Of a DNA stretch of 64,000 nucleotides, positions 34,887 to 44,785 are shown piece by piece (positions within the stretch are counted from its first letter, which is position 1; every line of letters begins with the position of its first letter). The notes under the pieces were generated by a model. The model was not told the DNA's origin and did no database searches. It saw nothing but the letters and a program-made list of their open reading frames with translations. This DNA comes from an uncultured Roseibium sp. (GTDB taxonomy: Bacteria; Pseudomonadota; Alphaproteobacteria; Rhizobiales; Stappiaceae), in the NCBI RefSeq assembly GCF_963669205.1, contig NZ_OY769915.1, positions 2,082,001 through 2,146,000 of the forward strand. Reading direction: 5' to 3'. The position numbers and the translations under genes were made by a program.

Positions 34887-37244
34887 CTAGGCGCCGGTTT
34901 CTTCTTCGGCCAGCGGCAGGGTAAAGCTGACCGTCGTGCCTTTTTTCACCTCGGAATGAATCGTGAGCGTCCCGCCATGCAGCTCGACCAGCGAGCGGGC
35001 GATGGCGAGCCCGAGACCGGAACCCTGGTGTGTTTTCGTGAACTGGTTCTCGACCTGAACGAAGGGCTGGGCAAGCCGTTCGATATCGCGTTCCGAAATG
35101 CCGATCCCCGTATCCTTGACCTCGAACCTGAGCTTGTCGCCGCGCGGCTCCGCCTTGAGCGTGACCACGCCGCTGTCCGACGTGAACTTGACGGCGTTTG
35201 CGAGGAGGTTGAGCAGGATCTGTTTCAGCGCCCGCTTGTCGGCATGAACCATCAGGTCCTCGCCGACATCCGTACTCACCGATATGTTCTTTTCGGTGGC
35301 AGCTCCGGTGACGATCCGGCTGGCGTCTTCGGCGGCGGAAGAGGCACAGACAACTTCAGTATCGATCGACATTCTTCCGGCTTCGATCTTGGACATGTCG
35401 AGAATGTCGTTGATCACGTTGAGCAGATACGTCCCGGAGGAATAGATGTCCTTGCAATAGTCGGAATAGCGCTCCGTGCCGATCGGGCCGAACATCTCCT
35501 GTGTCATGATATCGGAAAAGCCGATGATCGCGTTGAGCGGTGTTCTGAGTTCATGCGAGATGTTTGCGAGAAATTCCGATTTTGCCTGGTTGGCCGCTTC
35601 GGCGCGGGTCTTTTCTTCCTGGTACTTGTCGGCCATCTCGACAAGCTGCCGCGCCTGGAATTCGAGTGTCTGGCGGGACTTCTGAAGGTCCGAAACGGTC
35701 GCCTTAAGCCGTTTCTCCGACTCCATCAGTTTTTCTTCGTGTTTCTTCAGCGCCGTGATGTCCGTGCCGACGGAGACGAAACCGCCGTCCTTGGTGCGTC
35801 GCTCCGAGATCTGCAGCCAGCGGCCGTCCTCGAGCTGGGCCTCGTAGGACCCTTCCGGAGCACCGCCGCGCTGGTTCACCGTCACCGGCTGCGGCGCGAC
35901 TTCCGCGTTCGAGGCCGCGGCCATCACGTCTCCGTAGGGCGTGCCGGCCTTGATCACGTAGCTCGGCAGGCTGTGCAGGGACTGGTAGTTCGAGTTGCAG
36001 ATCACCAGTTCGTTCTTCGCATTCCATAGCACGAATGCTTCCGAGATGGTCTCGATCGCATCGCGAAGGCGCAAATCCGCCATGCGGCTCTGCTCGGCGA
36101 GGCGATGCTGCTCGGTAATGTCGATGCAGATCCCGATTAGGTGAGGTTCGGCGCGCCCGGGCTCGGACTGGATTTCACCGCGCGCCCGCAACCAGATCCA
36201 GCTGCCGTCCGCGTGGCGCATCCTGAAGGTTTCGTCGACCAGCGTTTCGCCCGTTTCAAGCAGGTATTCGGCAAGACCAAGCAGGTCGATATCGTCCGGG
36301 TGGGTGATATCCGCGACATCGGCAAAGCTCAGGATGTCGTCCTTCGGTTCGCGCCCCAGCAGTTCATAGAGTGATGACGACCAGAACATCCGTCCGCGCG
36401 AGAGGTCCCAGTCAAACAGACCGCAACGGCCGTGAGTGAGCGCGGTATCGATCCGCCCGCGCGTGGCCGCATACATCTCGTCGGCGGTTTCCGCGCGTGT
36501 CGCCTGGCTGAAAAAGCCGTAAATGACCGCAAGCAGGACAAGGGATGTTCCGACGAACAGGGTGACATTGGCGGACAGGTCGTCTCTCCAACTGGCAAAC
36601 ACGGCACTTTCCGGCTGTAGCACCGCGATCATGCCGAGATTGCCGTCGAGATGGTGCACGGTTGCCAGGAAGCTTTCGCTTGTGCCGTCGCTTGCCAGGT
36701 TGACCGGCACGGTCAGAACGCCCGCGCGCGCGCCGAAAACGGTAAGCGGCTGCGAGGGGCTGAGAAGGTTGGTTATCGGCTTGCCTTCAAGCGCGGGGTG
36801 GGCAGGGGCCGTTGCTGCAATCGTTCCTCGCTTGTCGGCAACCAGAAATACCCGCGACTTTCCGGTGGCACCGGCCGGGAGACTGTCCGCGAGCGCGCGC
36901 TTCAGCGTGGTCCGGAACCCGTTTGCGGGAAGCGTGTCCTCGACCGCATTCAATCGGGTCGCCACGACGGAGGCCATCAGGCTGAGAGTGGTCTGTGCGG
37001 ATTTTTCGGTTTCAGTGTGACTTGCCACGAGCTCGCCGGCGCGAAAAAGGGCAAGGACCAGAATGAAGATAATCGCGAGGCCGGGGATAATGCGGCGTAT
37101 GATCGTGTCGGACGTGACGATCACATTCCGCAAAGCTGCCAGGGCTGATTTGAGTTGCGGGCGCGTTTCGCCTGAACTCTTTTCAGCGTTCGAATCCTTT
37201 TCGTGGCCACGCGTGGAAGCGTCGCCAGTCAGTGCTCGCGCCAT
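34887..37244 (-). CDS. pleC: PAS-containing sensor histidine kinase, PleC-like
   Basis: 785 residues. Two membrane segments (about 52-70 and 222-242) enclose a periplasmic domain; then come two PAS domains (CGLFDWDLSRGRMFWSSSLY near 270, second near 410), a coiled coil, HisKA with the phospho-His in NISHELRTPLNAIIGFSDIM (near 560) and HATPase_c with NLLANAVKFT, DTGIGI and GSGLGLAIA. The position between glnE and pepN and the CGL-DWDL-RGRMFW motif match what I remember of PleC in rhizobia, where PleC acts on DivK to control polar development. Orthology is inferred. A decayed second copy of its 3' end lies at 31641. Confidence 0.8.
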   Translation of the reverse strand: MARALTGDASTRGHEKDSNAEKSSGETRPQLKSALAALRNVIVTSDTIIRRIIPGLAIIFILVLALFRAGELVASHTETEKSAQTTLSLMASVVATRLNAVEDTLPANGFRTTLKRALADSLPAGATGKSRVFLVADKRGTIAATAPAHPALEGKPITNLLSPSQPLTVFGARAGVLTVPVNLASDGTSESFLATVHHLDGNLGMIAVLQPESAVFASWRDDLSANVTLFVGTSLVLLAVIYGFFSQATRAETADEMYAATRGRIDTALTHGRCGLFDWDLSRGRMFWSSSLYELLGREPKDDILSFADVADITHPDDIDLLGLAEYLLETGETLVDETFRMRHADGSWIWLRARGEIQSEPGRAEPHLIGICIDITEQHRLAEQSRMADLRLRDAIETISEAFVLWNAKNELVICNSNYQSLHSLPSYVIKAGTPYGDVMAAASNAEVAPQPVTVNQRGGAPEGSYEAQLEDGRWLQISERRTKDGGFVSVGTDITALKKHEEKLMESEKRLKATVSDLQKSRQTLEFQARQLVEMADKYQEEKTRAEAANQAKSEFLANISHELRTPLNAIIGFSDIMTQEMFGPIGTERYSDYCKDIYSSGTYLLNVINDILDMSKIEAGRMSIDTEVVCASSAAEDASRIVTGAATEKNISVSTDVGEDLMVHADKRALKQILLNLLANAVKFTSDSGVVTLKAEPRGDKLRFEVKDTGIGISERDIERLAQPFVQVENQFTKTHQGSGLGLAIARSLVELHGGTLTIHSEVKKGTTVSFTLPLAEEETGA

Positions 37245-37401
37245 GGAAAGTGTGCCTCAAAAACCGCCGCATCGGAGCTCGCTCCGAATCACTTCCATTT
37301 GAATCAAATATGCGGTTCTTGTCCAGTCCCTACCAAGAAGAAAATGGTTAACGTCCCCATGGAGTCTGGACGTTCTTGTTAACCTTTTCCAGTATTGCAC
37401 A

Positions 37402-40047
37402 CTATTGCAGTGTTCTGTCGATGATATCCCGGCTGTCTCTCGATAGTTCTTCGCATGACGAAATCTTCAACAGCGCAGACTCTGCCAGTGCACAACGTTG
37501 CGACTCCAGCGCCCGCCACGAACGGAAGCTGGTCAACAGCCGCGATGCGACTTGCGGATTGCGTTTGTCCAGCTCCAGAACGGCTGCGACGACGAATTCG
37601 AACCCGGCACCGTCTATCCGGGCGAATTGTGTCGGATTGCCGGTCGCAAACGACTGGAGCAGGGCGCGCACCCTGTTGGGATTGGTTTCGTCGAATAGGG
37701 AACTCGTTTTCAACGAGCGCACGAGATCGAGGGTTTCGGGGCCGGGCGCGGTCGCCTGCACCATGAACCATTTGTCCATGGCCAGCGAACTGTTTTCATG
37801 GCGCAGGCAATAGGCGTTAAGCGCTTCTTCCTTGTTCGGCATACCGTCATGCACGATGAGAGTCAGGCACGCGATGCGGTCGGTCATGTTGTCGGCGCCT
37901 CGGAACCGGTCCCAGACAATTTCGGCAGCGTTGTCGGCGTCCGATACAGCGAAATAGTAAAGCGCCCGGTTGCATAACGCACGCATTCCGGCTGGCTTCG
38001 CGTCGGGCGAATAGGGTCCGGACGGCATGAAATCCGTCACCGCTGTCCAAAGCGCAGTGGAATGCCTGACGGCGACCTCCCCACGAAATGTCTGGCGTGC
38101 ATTGTGAATGGCGTCCGGATCGACGTCCTTGCCGATTTCCTGTGCGATGTCGGCTTCGCTCGGCAGGGTGAGCGCAAGGGCCTTCAGCGCGGGGTCCAGA
38201 TCCCTGTCCTGCAATACCTTGCCGAAGACATCGATCACGCTGTGCGATGGTGACAATGCCTCGTTGCTGCGTGACTGTTGCGTCAGTCTGAGCAGTTCGC
38301 GCATCGCCAACGTCTGGACGGCCTGCCAGCGATTGAAGGGGTCGCTGTCATGGGCCGCCAGATGCTGCAGGTCCCGTTCGCTCTGGTCCTGGTCGAGCCG
38401 CACCGGCGCAGAAAAACCGCGGAGAAGGGAAAGCACCGGTTTTGACGGGACGCCGGAAAACGTGACCTTCTGCCGGGCTCTTTCTAGAAGTATGACGTCG
38501 CCGGCAATCTCGATGCCCTCCACCGAACCCGGCTCCATGTCCCGTCCCTGGGCATCGACCAGGCCGAACCGCAACGGCACCAGACCCGGTCTGCTCTTTC
38601 TCTGACCCGGGACCGGCGGGATCTCCTGCGCAAGGTCGACGGTGAAGACGCAGCGCTCCGGGTCATGTTTGGTCTTGACGGAAATAACCGGGGTTCCGGC
38701 CTGTTCGTACCAGAGCGCGAACTGGCCAAGGTCGGTCCCGGTTGCGTCCTCGAAGCAGGAAAGAAACGCCTCGATGGTCGTGGCGTCTCCGTCATGCCGT
38801 TCAAAATAGAGATCCAGTCCCTTCCTGAAATCCGCCGGACCAAGAACCGTTTTCAGCATCCGGACGACTTCTGCGCCCTTTTCATAGACGGTTGCCGTAT
38901 AGAAGTTGTTGATCTCGTGATAGACGCGCGGTCTGACCGGATGTGCGAGCGGCCCCGCATCCTCCGGGAACTGGTGCGACTTCAAAAGCCTCACATCGGC
39001 GATCCGCTTGACCGGGCGCGAGCGCATGTCGGAGGTGAACTCCTGGTCCCGGAAAACCGTTAGCCCTTCCTTGAGGCAGAGCTGGAACCAGTCCCGGCAG
39101 GTGATCCTGTTGCCGGTCCAGTTGTGAAAATATTCATGGGCGATCACCGCCTCAATGTTGGCGTAGTCCTGGTCGGTCGCCGTTTCAGGGTCCGCGAGCA
39201 CGTATTTGTCATTGAAGACGTTGAGGCCCTTGTTTTCCATCGCGCCCATGTTGAAGTCGGAAACGGCGACGATGTTGAACACATCAAGATCGTATTCCAG
39301 GCCGAAGGTCTCTTCGTCCCATTTCATCGAGCGCTTGAGCGAGTCCATCGCCCAGCCGCACAGGGCCTCGTTTCCATGTTCGACGAAGATGTTCAGGTCG
39401 ACATGCTTGCCTGACATTGTCGCGAACCTGTCCGGAACACGGGCAAGGTCGCCTGCGACAAGCGCGAACAGATAGGCGGGTTTCGGATGTGGGTCATGCC
39501 AGACGCTGAAATGACGGTCGGTGTCTGCAATGTCGCCCGCTTCCATCGTGTTGCCGTTCGCAAGCAGGACCGGACAGTCCTTGCGGGACGCCTCGATGCG
39601 GGTCGTATAGACCGCCAGCACATCCGGGCGGTCCAGGAAGTAGGTGATCCGCCGGAACCCCTCGGCCTCGCATTGCGTGCAATAGGTGCCGGAAGATCTG
39701 TAAAGACCCATCAGCTTCGTGTTTGCATCCGGATCGATGATCGTCGTGATCGAGAGTTCGAACGGTTCGGCAGGCGGGGCAAGGATTTCCAGCCTGTCGG
39801 ACGAGACAGAGTAGGCGCTCTCCTCCAGCACCTTGCCGTTCAGCGCGACAGCGCGCAGGGTCAGTTCGTCGCCATCCAGCTGGAGCGGTGTCCCCGGTGC
39901 GGTGCCCTCCTGAGGCGCGACGGAGACAACCGACACGACTTCCGTATCGCTAGGGTGGAGCCGTATGGTCAGGTGGACCGTGTCGATGCGATAGGCGGGC
40001 GGTTGATACTCTTCCAGCCGTATTGCCGGCGCCGTTTCGGAACGCAT
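37402..40047 (-). CDS. pepN: Aminopeptidase N (M1 family)
   Basis: 881 residues, normal for the Escherichia coli type. Substrate-binding GAMEN at 268-272 and zinc motif HEYFHNW at 304-310 (second zinc Glu some 19 residues later in LKEGLTVF) are intact, followed by the DUF3458 Ig-like and helical C-terminal domains. It removes N-terminal residues from peptides in the cytoplasm. ATG at 40047 has AGGAGACC upstream. It lies upstream of the PleC-like gene in the same direction with a 157-bp gap holding an imperfect hairpin (37346-37384). Confidence 0.96.
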   Translation of the reverse strand: MRSETAPAIRLEEYQPPAYRIDTVHLTIRLHPSDTEVVSVVSVAPQEGTAPGTPLQLDGDELTLRAVALNGKVLEESAYSVSSDRLEILAPPAEPFELSITTIIDPDANTKLMGLYRSSGTYCTQCEAEGFRRITYFLDRPDVLAVYTTRIEASRKDCPVLLANGNTMEAGDIADTDRHFSVWHDPHPKPAYLFALVAGDLARVPDRFATMSGKHVDLNIFVEHGNEALCGWAMDSLKRSMKWDEETFGLEYDLDVFNIVAVSDFNMGAMENKGLNVFNDKYVLADPETATDQDYANIEAVIAHEYFHNWTGNRITCRDWFQLCLKEGLTVFRDQEFTSDMRSRPVKRIADVRLLKSHQFPEDAGPLAHPVRPRVYHEINNFYTATVYEKGAEVVRMLKTVLGPADFRKGLDLYFERHDGDATTIEAFLSCFEDATGTDLGQFALWYEQAGTPVISVKTKHDPERCVFTVDLAQEIPPVPGQRKSRPGLVPLRFGLVDAQGRDMEPGSVEGIEIAGDVILLERARQKVTFSGVPSKPVLSLLRGFSAPVRLDQDQSERDLQHLAAHDSDPFNRWQAVQTLAMRELLRLTQQSRSNEALSPSHSVIDVFGKVLQDRDLDPALKALALTLPSEADIAQEIGKDVDPDAIHNARQTFRGEVAVRHSTALWTAVTDFMPSGPYSPDAKPAGMRALCNRALYYFAVSDADNAAEIVWDRFRGADNMTDRIACLTLIVHDGMPNKEEALNAYCLRHENSSLAMDKWFMVQATAPGPETLDLVRSLKTSSLFDETNPNRVRALLQSFATGNPTQFARIDGAGFEFVVAAVLELDKRNPQVASRLLTSFRSWRALESQRCALAESALLKISSCEELSRDSRDIIDRTLQ

Positions 40048-40260
40048 TCAGGTCTCCTGCGCTTGTTTTTGTGTTTGTTCCCGGAACCGGAGTTGCCTCT
40101 CGACCCTTCGGCTAACGCGTTACCATGATCCCGGATCATGGCAAAGTGCTGTTTCTGAAGAGCAGGGCGCGCGTTTGTGCCGCAATCGCGAGCATGGCTT
40201 TTGACCTCCGGCTCCCGTTTGACTATGTGAGAGGCCTCATGAGTGACGGGGATACGTTTT

Positions 40261-40758
40261 ATGAGTCGTCTGGACAGCTTTATACGCCGCATGACATCGC
40301 AGAAAGTTTTGCTGGAACACCTTGTCGACAAGGTGACCGCGGTCGAGGGGCCGGTGCTCGAACTGGGGCTCGGAAATGGCCGCACCTATGATCACCTGCG
40401 CGAGATCTATCCGGACAAGGAGATCTTTGTCTTCGATTTCGCGATGAACTGTCACCCGAGCTGCGCGCCCGATGCCGATCACATGATCCTGGGTGATATT
40501 CGCGATACGCTTGCGTTTTGCGGTCCGCGTGTCGGCGCGAAGGCTTCCTTTGCCCATATCGATATCGGGTCGGCTGATCCGACCAATGATCTGGCAATCG
40601 TGAATTGGCTGGAGCCGCTGATCGATCAGCGCATGGCGGTCGGCGGCTATATTCTGACGGCGCTGCAACTGAACCTGCCCAATTTTGAACGACTGGAAAA
40701 GCCGAACGGGATTCATCCGGGCCGGTACCACATCTACCGCAAGACCGCAGAAGCCTGA
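40261..40758 (+). CDS. Small class I SAM-dependent methyltransferase
   Basis: 165 residues from the ATG at 40261 (GGGGA 9-13 nt upstream); a GTG at 40243 would add six. The SAM-binding strand is VLELGLGNGRTYDHLRE (about 33-49), followed by FVFDFAMNC and HIDIGSADPT. It is short for the fold, with only the core present. The substrate is unknown. 30 bp before the CoA-transferase gene, so the two, and perhaps the NudK-like gene, form one operon divergent from pepN. Confidence 0.8.
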   Translation: MSRLDSFIRRMTSQKVLLEHLVDKVTAVEGPVLELGLGNGRTYDHLREIYPDKEIFVFDFAMNCHPSCAPDADHMILGDIRDTLAFCGPRVGAKASFAHIDIGSADPTNDLAIVNWLEPLIDQRMAVGGYILTALQLNLPNFERLEKPNGIHPGRYHIYRKTAEA

Positions 40759-40788
40759 GACCTTGCCATAAACCCGGGAATTCAAAGA

Positions 40789-41979
40789 ATGTCAGCGCCC
40801 CTGGAAGGCATCAAAGTTGTCGAACTCGCCAGGATTCTGGCAGGTCCCTGGACAGGACAGACGCTCACCGATCTCGGGGCGGATGTCGTCAAGGTGGAGA
40901 GCCCGCAGGGCGACGACACGCGGGGGTGGGGACCTCCCTTCGTCAAGGATTCTGGCGGAGCCGAGCACGACGCGGCGTATTTTCACGCCTGCAATCGCGG
41001 CAAAAGGTCGATCGTGGCCGACTTCAGGACCCCGGAGGGCCAGGAAACGGTCCGCCGCCTCGTGGCCGGTGCAGATATCCTCATCGAGAATTTCAAGGTT
41101 GGCGGCCTGAAGAAATACGGGCTGGATTATGACAGCCTGAGAAAGGTCAATCCGAAGCTGATCTACTGCTCCATCACGGGGTTTGGTCAGGACGGTCCGT
41201 ATGCGCACCGGGCCGGATATGACTTCATGATCCAGGGCATGGGCGGGATCATGGACCTGACCGGCGAACCCGAGGGAGCACCGCAGAAAATCGGGGTTGC
41301 GTTCGCCGATATTTTCACTGGGCTTTACGGCGTCATCGGTATACTTGCCGCCCTGCGCAGACGCGATCTGACGGGTGAAGGCGAGTGGGTCGACATGGCG
41401 CTGCTCGACGCCCAGGTGGCCGTTCTGGCGAACCAGGCACTCAACTACTTCGTTTCCGGAAACGCCCCGAAGCGCCTTGGGAATGCACATCCGAACATCG
41501 TGCCATACCAGGTTTTTCCGGCGAAGGATGGTCACCTGATCATCGCTGTCGGCAATGATGGCCAGTTCAAGAGGTTGTGCGGAGTTCTGGGATTGCCGGA
41601 GCTCGCGGGACAGCCGAAATTCGCGACCAATGCCGCCCGGGTCGCCGCGAGAACCGAGCTCGTGCCGCTGATCAGTGCGGAAACCTCCGTTCGTGCCAGG
41701 GACGACCTCCTTGCCGCGCTGGAATTGGAGGGCGTGCCGGCTGGACCGATCAACTCCGTCGCGGATGTTTTTGGCGACCGGCAGGTCGAACATAGGAACC
41801 TGAAGGTCGATCTGCCTGCCGACGGTGTTGCCGGGGGCAGTGTCTCCTCCGTGCGTACGCCGATCGCGTTCAAGAACGCCAGCCTTGTGCTGGATCGCGC
41901 GGCACCTTCGCTGGGCGAACACACGCTTGAGATACTGAACGAACTCGGGCTTGCAGCCGACAGCACCCGCGATACCTGA
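40789..41979 (+). CDS. CaiB/BaiF family III CoA-transferase
   Basis: 396 residues, full length. Family III CoA-transferase with the catalytic Asp at D174 (FADIFTGLYG) and the conserved N-terminal VVELARILAGPW and ADVVKVESPQGDDTR. These enzymes move CoA between carboxylic acids (formyl, carnitine, mesaconyl, succinyl donors). The neighbours do not fix the substrate. Confidence 0.92.
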   Translation: MSAPLEGIKVVELARILAGPWTGQTLTDLGADVVKVESPQGDDTRGWGPPFVKDSGGAEHDAAYFHACNRGKRSIVADFRTPEGQETVRRLVAGADILIENFKVGGLKKYGLDYDSLRKVNPKLIYCSITGFGQDGPYAHRAGYDFMIQGMGGIMDLTGEPEGAPQKIGVAFADIFTGLYGVIGILAALRRRDLTGEGEWVDMALLDAQVAVLANQALNYFVSGNAPKRLGNAHPNIVPYQVFPAKDGHLIIAVGNDGQFKRLCGVLGLPELAGQPKFATNAARVAARTELVPLISAETSVRARDDLLAALELEGVPAGPINSVADVFGDRQVEHRNLKVDLPADGVAGGSVSSVRTPIAFKNASLVLDRAAPSLGEHTLEILNELGLAADSTRDT

Positions 41980-42003
41980 AAACGTCAACTCGAGGACGCC
42001 TCC

Positions 42004-42600
42004 TTGCCGAACGACACCGACTACCTGCGATTTATCGATCAAACGCTCCTGTCCGACAACTGGGGCAAGCTGACCCGCTACAGGTTCGACTACCGGCGCA
42101 GCGACGGCTCCTGGCAGGAGCAGATCCGCGAAGCCTATGACCGCGGTAACGGCGTGACTTGCCTGCTCCACAATCCGGAGACGGACTGCGTTCTGCTGAC
42201 GCGCCAGTTCCGGCTACCCGTGCTGCTGAACGGCAAGGACCCGTTTCTGATCGAAACACCCGCCGGTCTGCTGGAAGGGGCGAACCCCGAAGAACGCATG
42301 CGGTCCGAACTCGTAGAGGAGACCGGCTACGAGGTCTCGGCGCTCGAACACCTCTTCGATGTCCACATGAGCCCGGGTTCGGTGACCGAATATCTTTCGT
42401 TTTACAGGGGCACCTACCACCTTAACAACAAGGTATCGGACGGCGGCGGTGAGGAAAGCGAGGGCGAGGACATCGAGGTGCTGCACGTCCCGCTGCAAGA
42501 GGCGCTGGCGATGATCCGCAGCGGTGACATCAGCGACGGGAAAACGATCCTGTTGCTTCAGGAACTCGCATTGCGGCAGCTCGCCGGCCAATCCGGGTAA
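42004..42600 (+). CDS. NudK-like NUDIX hydrolase
   Basis: 198 residues from a TTG at 42004 (GAGG 8 nt upstream; no ATG is available near the N-terminus). The NUDIX box is present as GANPEERMRSELVEETGYEV, with Ser at the usual Arg position before the first Glu, and the following VHMSPGSVTEYLSFYRG is characteristic of the NudK/GDP-mannose and ADP-sugar pyrophosphatase branch. It probably hydrolyses a nucleoside diphosphate sugar. 24 bp after the CoA-transferase gene. Confidence 0.87.
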   Translation: MPNDTDYLRFIDQTLLSDNWGKLTRYRFDYRRSDGSWQEQIREAYDRGNGVTCLLHNPETDCVLLTRQFRLPVLLNGKDPFLIETPAGLLEGANPEERMRSELVEETGYEVSALEHLFDVHMSPGSVTEYLSFYRGTYHLNNKVSDGGGEESEGEDIEVLHVPLQEALAMIRSGDISDGKTILLLQELALRQLAGQSG

Positions 42601-42702
42601 CGCCGGATTGGCAAAACCGCGCCTTTATTCTGTCTTAGCCTTAATTTGACGCAAAGAGTCTGGCAGGTAAGCTGCTGAAAGCAACGAGAGGATTTGCGCC
42701 GG

Positions 42703-44583
42703 ATGGCCAAGGGCAAGCGCCAGGATCGACGGATGAAGCTCCCGCTGACGTCAATTGTCGGCATGGGCTTCGGCGCGTTTGTCGCTTTGGCCATCGGACT
42801 GGTGCTCGGACTTTCGGTCAGCGCAAATTTCAGCAACACCTTTTCCCTTTTGAACGACAAGACGATCCTGAGTACGGATGCTCTGGAATCGCAGTTGCGC
42901 ACGCATTTCACCTCCGTCGAAAACGCGGTTGTCGGCCTCAAACCTTACTTTGATGACGGCACTTTGCGGATCGACGATCCCGAACGCACGCTGGAGGATC
43001 TGTCGATCGCGCTGAAATCCAACAGCGACATAACCACGCTTGCCGTTACAGCGCCGGACGGAAAACGCCTCGGCATCTACCGGGCGCCCTCAGGAAAGCT
43101 CTGGCGCATCGAGACCGACGTTCCGCCACCCGGCATGACGCCGAGCAGCCTGCCGGCGCTCGAAGCGGGCAGCCCGCCAACCTGGGGCGCGCTGGTTGAA
43201 CACGAAGTCGGACTTTTTGCGAATGTGTCTGTGCCGCTGGTGCGCGAAGGTGAGTTTATCGGCACGCTAACGGCGGCCAGTTCGATGGAAGATCTGTCGC
43301 ACATCGTCAGGGCGCAGGATGAAGGCCAGGACAACACCGTGTTCATCCTCGACGGATCCGGCCGCGTTATCATGCATTCCGATGCAGGACGCCTGCAGAC
43401 CGGTGGCGCGATCGAGAACAAGCTCCCCAAGGCCTGGCAGAAGATCGGTGACCCCGTGCTTGCAGCGATGGCGAGCGAACAGCCGATCGAAGAATTCCAG
43501 AAGGCAGCGGAGCTCGGCATCGACGTATCGTTCGTCGAAGCGGAAGACGAAGAATACATCATGATGAAGGCATCGCTGGACGGGTTCAGCGATCAGCCCT
43601 GGACAATCGGTCAGTACTATCAAAGCGCAACCGTGTCGCGGGAAGTTCGCCGGCTGGCCGGGTCGATGTTCGTCGGTTTCGGTGCGCTGGTGATTTCGGT
43701 TCTGATCGCGTTCTGGCTCGGTCGCAGGGTCGCAAGGCCGCTGCGCAATCTCGCTGTCCAGTCGGAGCGGGTCGGCAGTCTGTCTTTGAATGATGTGGAA
43801 CCGATGCCGCGCAGCCGGGTCGCGGAAATCGATCAGGTCGCGCTCGCCTTCAATTCCATGGTCGAGGGGCTGAAGGCGATGAACACCTATGTGCCGCGGT
43901 CTCTCTTCATCAAGCTGATGCGGCTGGGCGGCGGCGATGCGGCAAAGGCTCGGGAAGCGGAACTGACTATCCTCTTCACCGACATTGTCGGGTTCACGGC
44001 CCTGTCCGAGCACTTGAGTGCCGAAGAGACGGCCCGGCTCCTGAACGATCACTTCGCCATCCTGGTGGAAGCCGTTGAGTCGGAAGGCGGAACGGTGGAC
44101 AAGTTCCTCGGCGACGGCATGCTTGCCTTCTGGGGCGCCCCTGATGAACGGCCCGATCATGCCGAGGCGGCTGTGAGGACCGCGCGGCGTATCGCGTGTG
44201 CCCTGAAGGAGTCCAATTTGCGGTCGAGGTCCGAGGGCCGACCGGTGATCAATACGAGAATCGGAATTCACACCGGCCCTGCTGTTGTCGGCAATGTCGG
44301 TGCGCTCGACCGCTGGAACTATACGGTCGTGGGGGACACGGTGAATGCTGCGGAACGCCTTCAAACGCTCGGCAAGGAAGTCGACGGCGAGCCGGAACTG
44401 ACGATACTGGCCAGCGCCGACACGGTCTCCAGGCTGCCTCGGGAACAGAACAAGCGTCCCGTCGGCGCACATCATTTGCGCGGACGCAGCGGGTTGATGG
44501 AGGTCTACTGGATAGACCCCTATCCGGAGACGCTCGCGGATACGTCGGCGACCCGAAAGCTTCCCGTTTCGGCAGCCGAATAA
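42703..44583 (+). CDS. Membrane class III adenylate cyclase with periplasmic sensor
   Basis: 626 residues from ATG 42703 (a TTG at 42694 would add three). Membrane segment at about 20-40, a long extracytoplasmic dCache-like sensor (45-300), a second membrane segment (about 315-335), HAMP, and a cyclase domain (415-560). Metal Asp residues are in LFTDIVGFT (about 427) and FLGDGMLAF. The purine-selecting residues are Lys in VDKFLGD and Asp in VVGDTVNAAERL, the adenylate type, and the transition-state Asn/Arg are present. It should make cAMP in response to a periplasmic ligand. Confidence 0.9.
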   Translation: MAKGKRQDRRMKLPLTSIVGMGFGAFVALAIGLVLGLSVSANFSNTFSLLNDKTILSTDALESQLRTHFTSVENAVVGLKPYFDDGTLRIDDPERTLEDLSIALKSNSDITTLAVTAPDGKRLGIYRAPSGKLWRIETDVPPPGMTPSSLPALEAGSPPTWGALVEHEVGLFANVSVPLVREGEFIGTLTAASSMEDLSHIVRAQDEGQDNTVFILDGSGRVIMHSDAGRLQTGGAIENKLPKAWQKIGDPVLAAMASEQPIEEFQKAAELGIDVSFVEAEDEEYIMMKASLDGFSDQPWTIGQYYQSATVSREVRRLAGSMFVGFGALVISVLIAFWLGRRVARPLRNLAVQSERVGSLSLNDVEPMPRSRVAEIDQVALAFNSMVEGLKAMNTYVPRSLFIKLMRLGGGDAAKAREAELTILFTDIVGFTALSEHLSAEETARLLNDHFAILVEAVESEGGTVDKFLGDGMLAFWGAPDERPDHAEAAVRTARRIACALKESNLRSRSEGRPVINTRIGIHTGPAVVGNVGALDRWNYTVVGDTVNAAERLQTLGKEVDGEPELTILASADTVSRLPREQNKRPVGAHHLRGRSGLMEVYWIDPYPETLADTSATRKLPVSAAE

Positions 44584-44666
44584 CGGTATCAAATCACCTT
44601 TTCTTTCAGCACTTGCACGCAAGATTCTGAAAAAAAGACAGGATTCTGATCAAAGTGATGAATATC

Positions 44667-44683
44667 GCAGCGCATTTCGCTGC
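44667..44683. promoter_or_regulatory. Small dyad upstream of the second importer
   Basis: GCAGCG and CGCTGC around CATTT, about 100 bp upstream of the importer's first start, in an AT-rich 200-bp gap that also holds a promoter-like TTGTCT ... TCTTATTAGG. A candidate operator; no dedicated regulator is adjacent. Confidence 0.3.
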
Positions 44684-44785
44684 ATTTCTGCATTGCTAAA
44701 CAACGGCGAATTTGGTTGTCTTTCTAGTGCAAAAAAGTCTTATTAGGGCTCTCGCAGACAATCCTTGCCGGGGAGGAAACGCGCG

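Noticed and set aside
37340..37385. TTAA pairs that look like CtrA boxes upstream of the PleC-like gene
   Set aside because: Spacing is not the seven bases needed, and the bases fit better as an imperfect hairpin (GGTTAACGTCC with GGACG...GTTAACC).
40125..40391. 88-codon frame upstream of the small methyltransferase
   Set aside because: It overlaps the better-supported methyltransferase in another frame and spans the divergent promoter.
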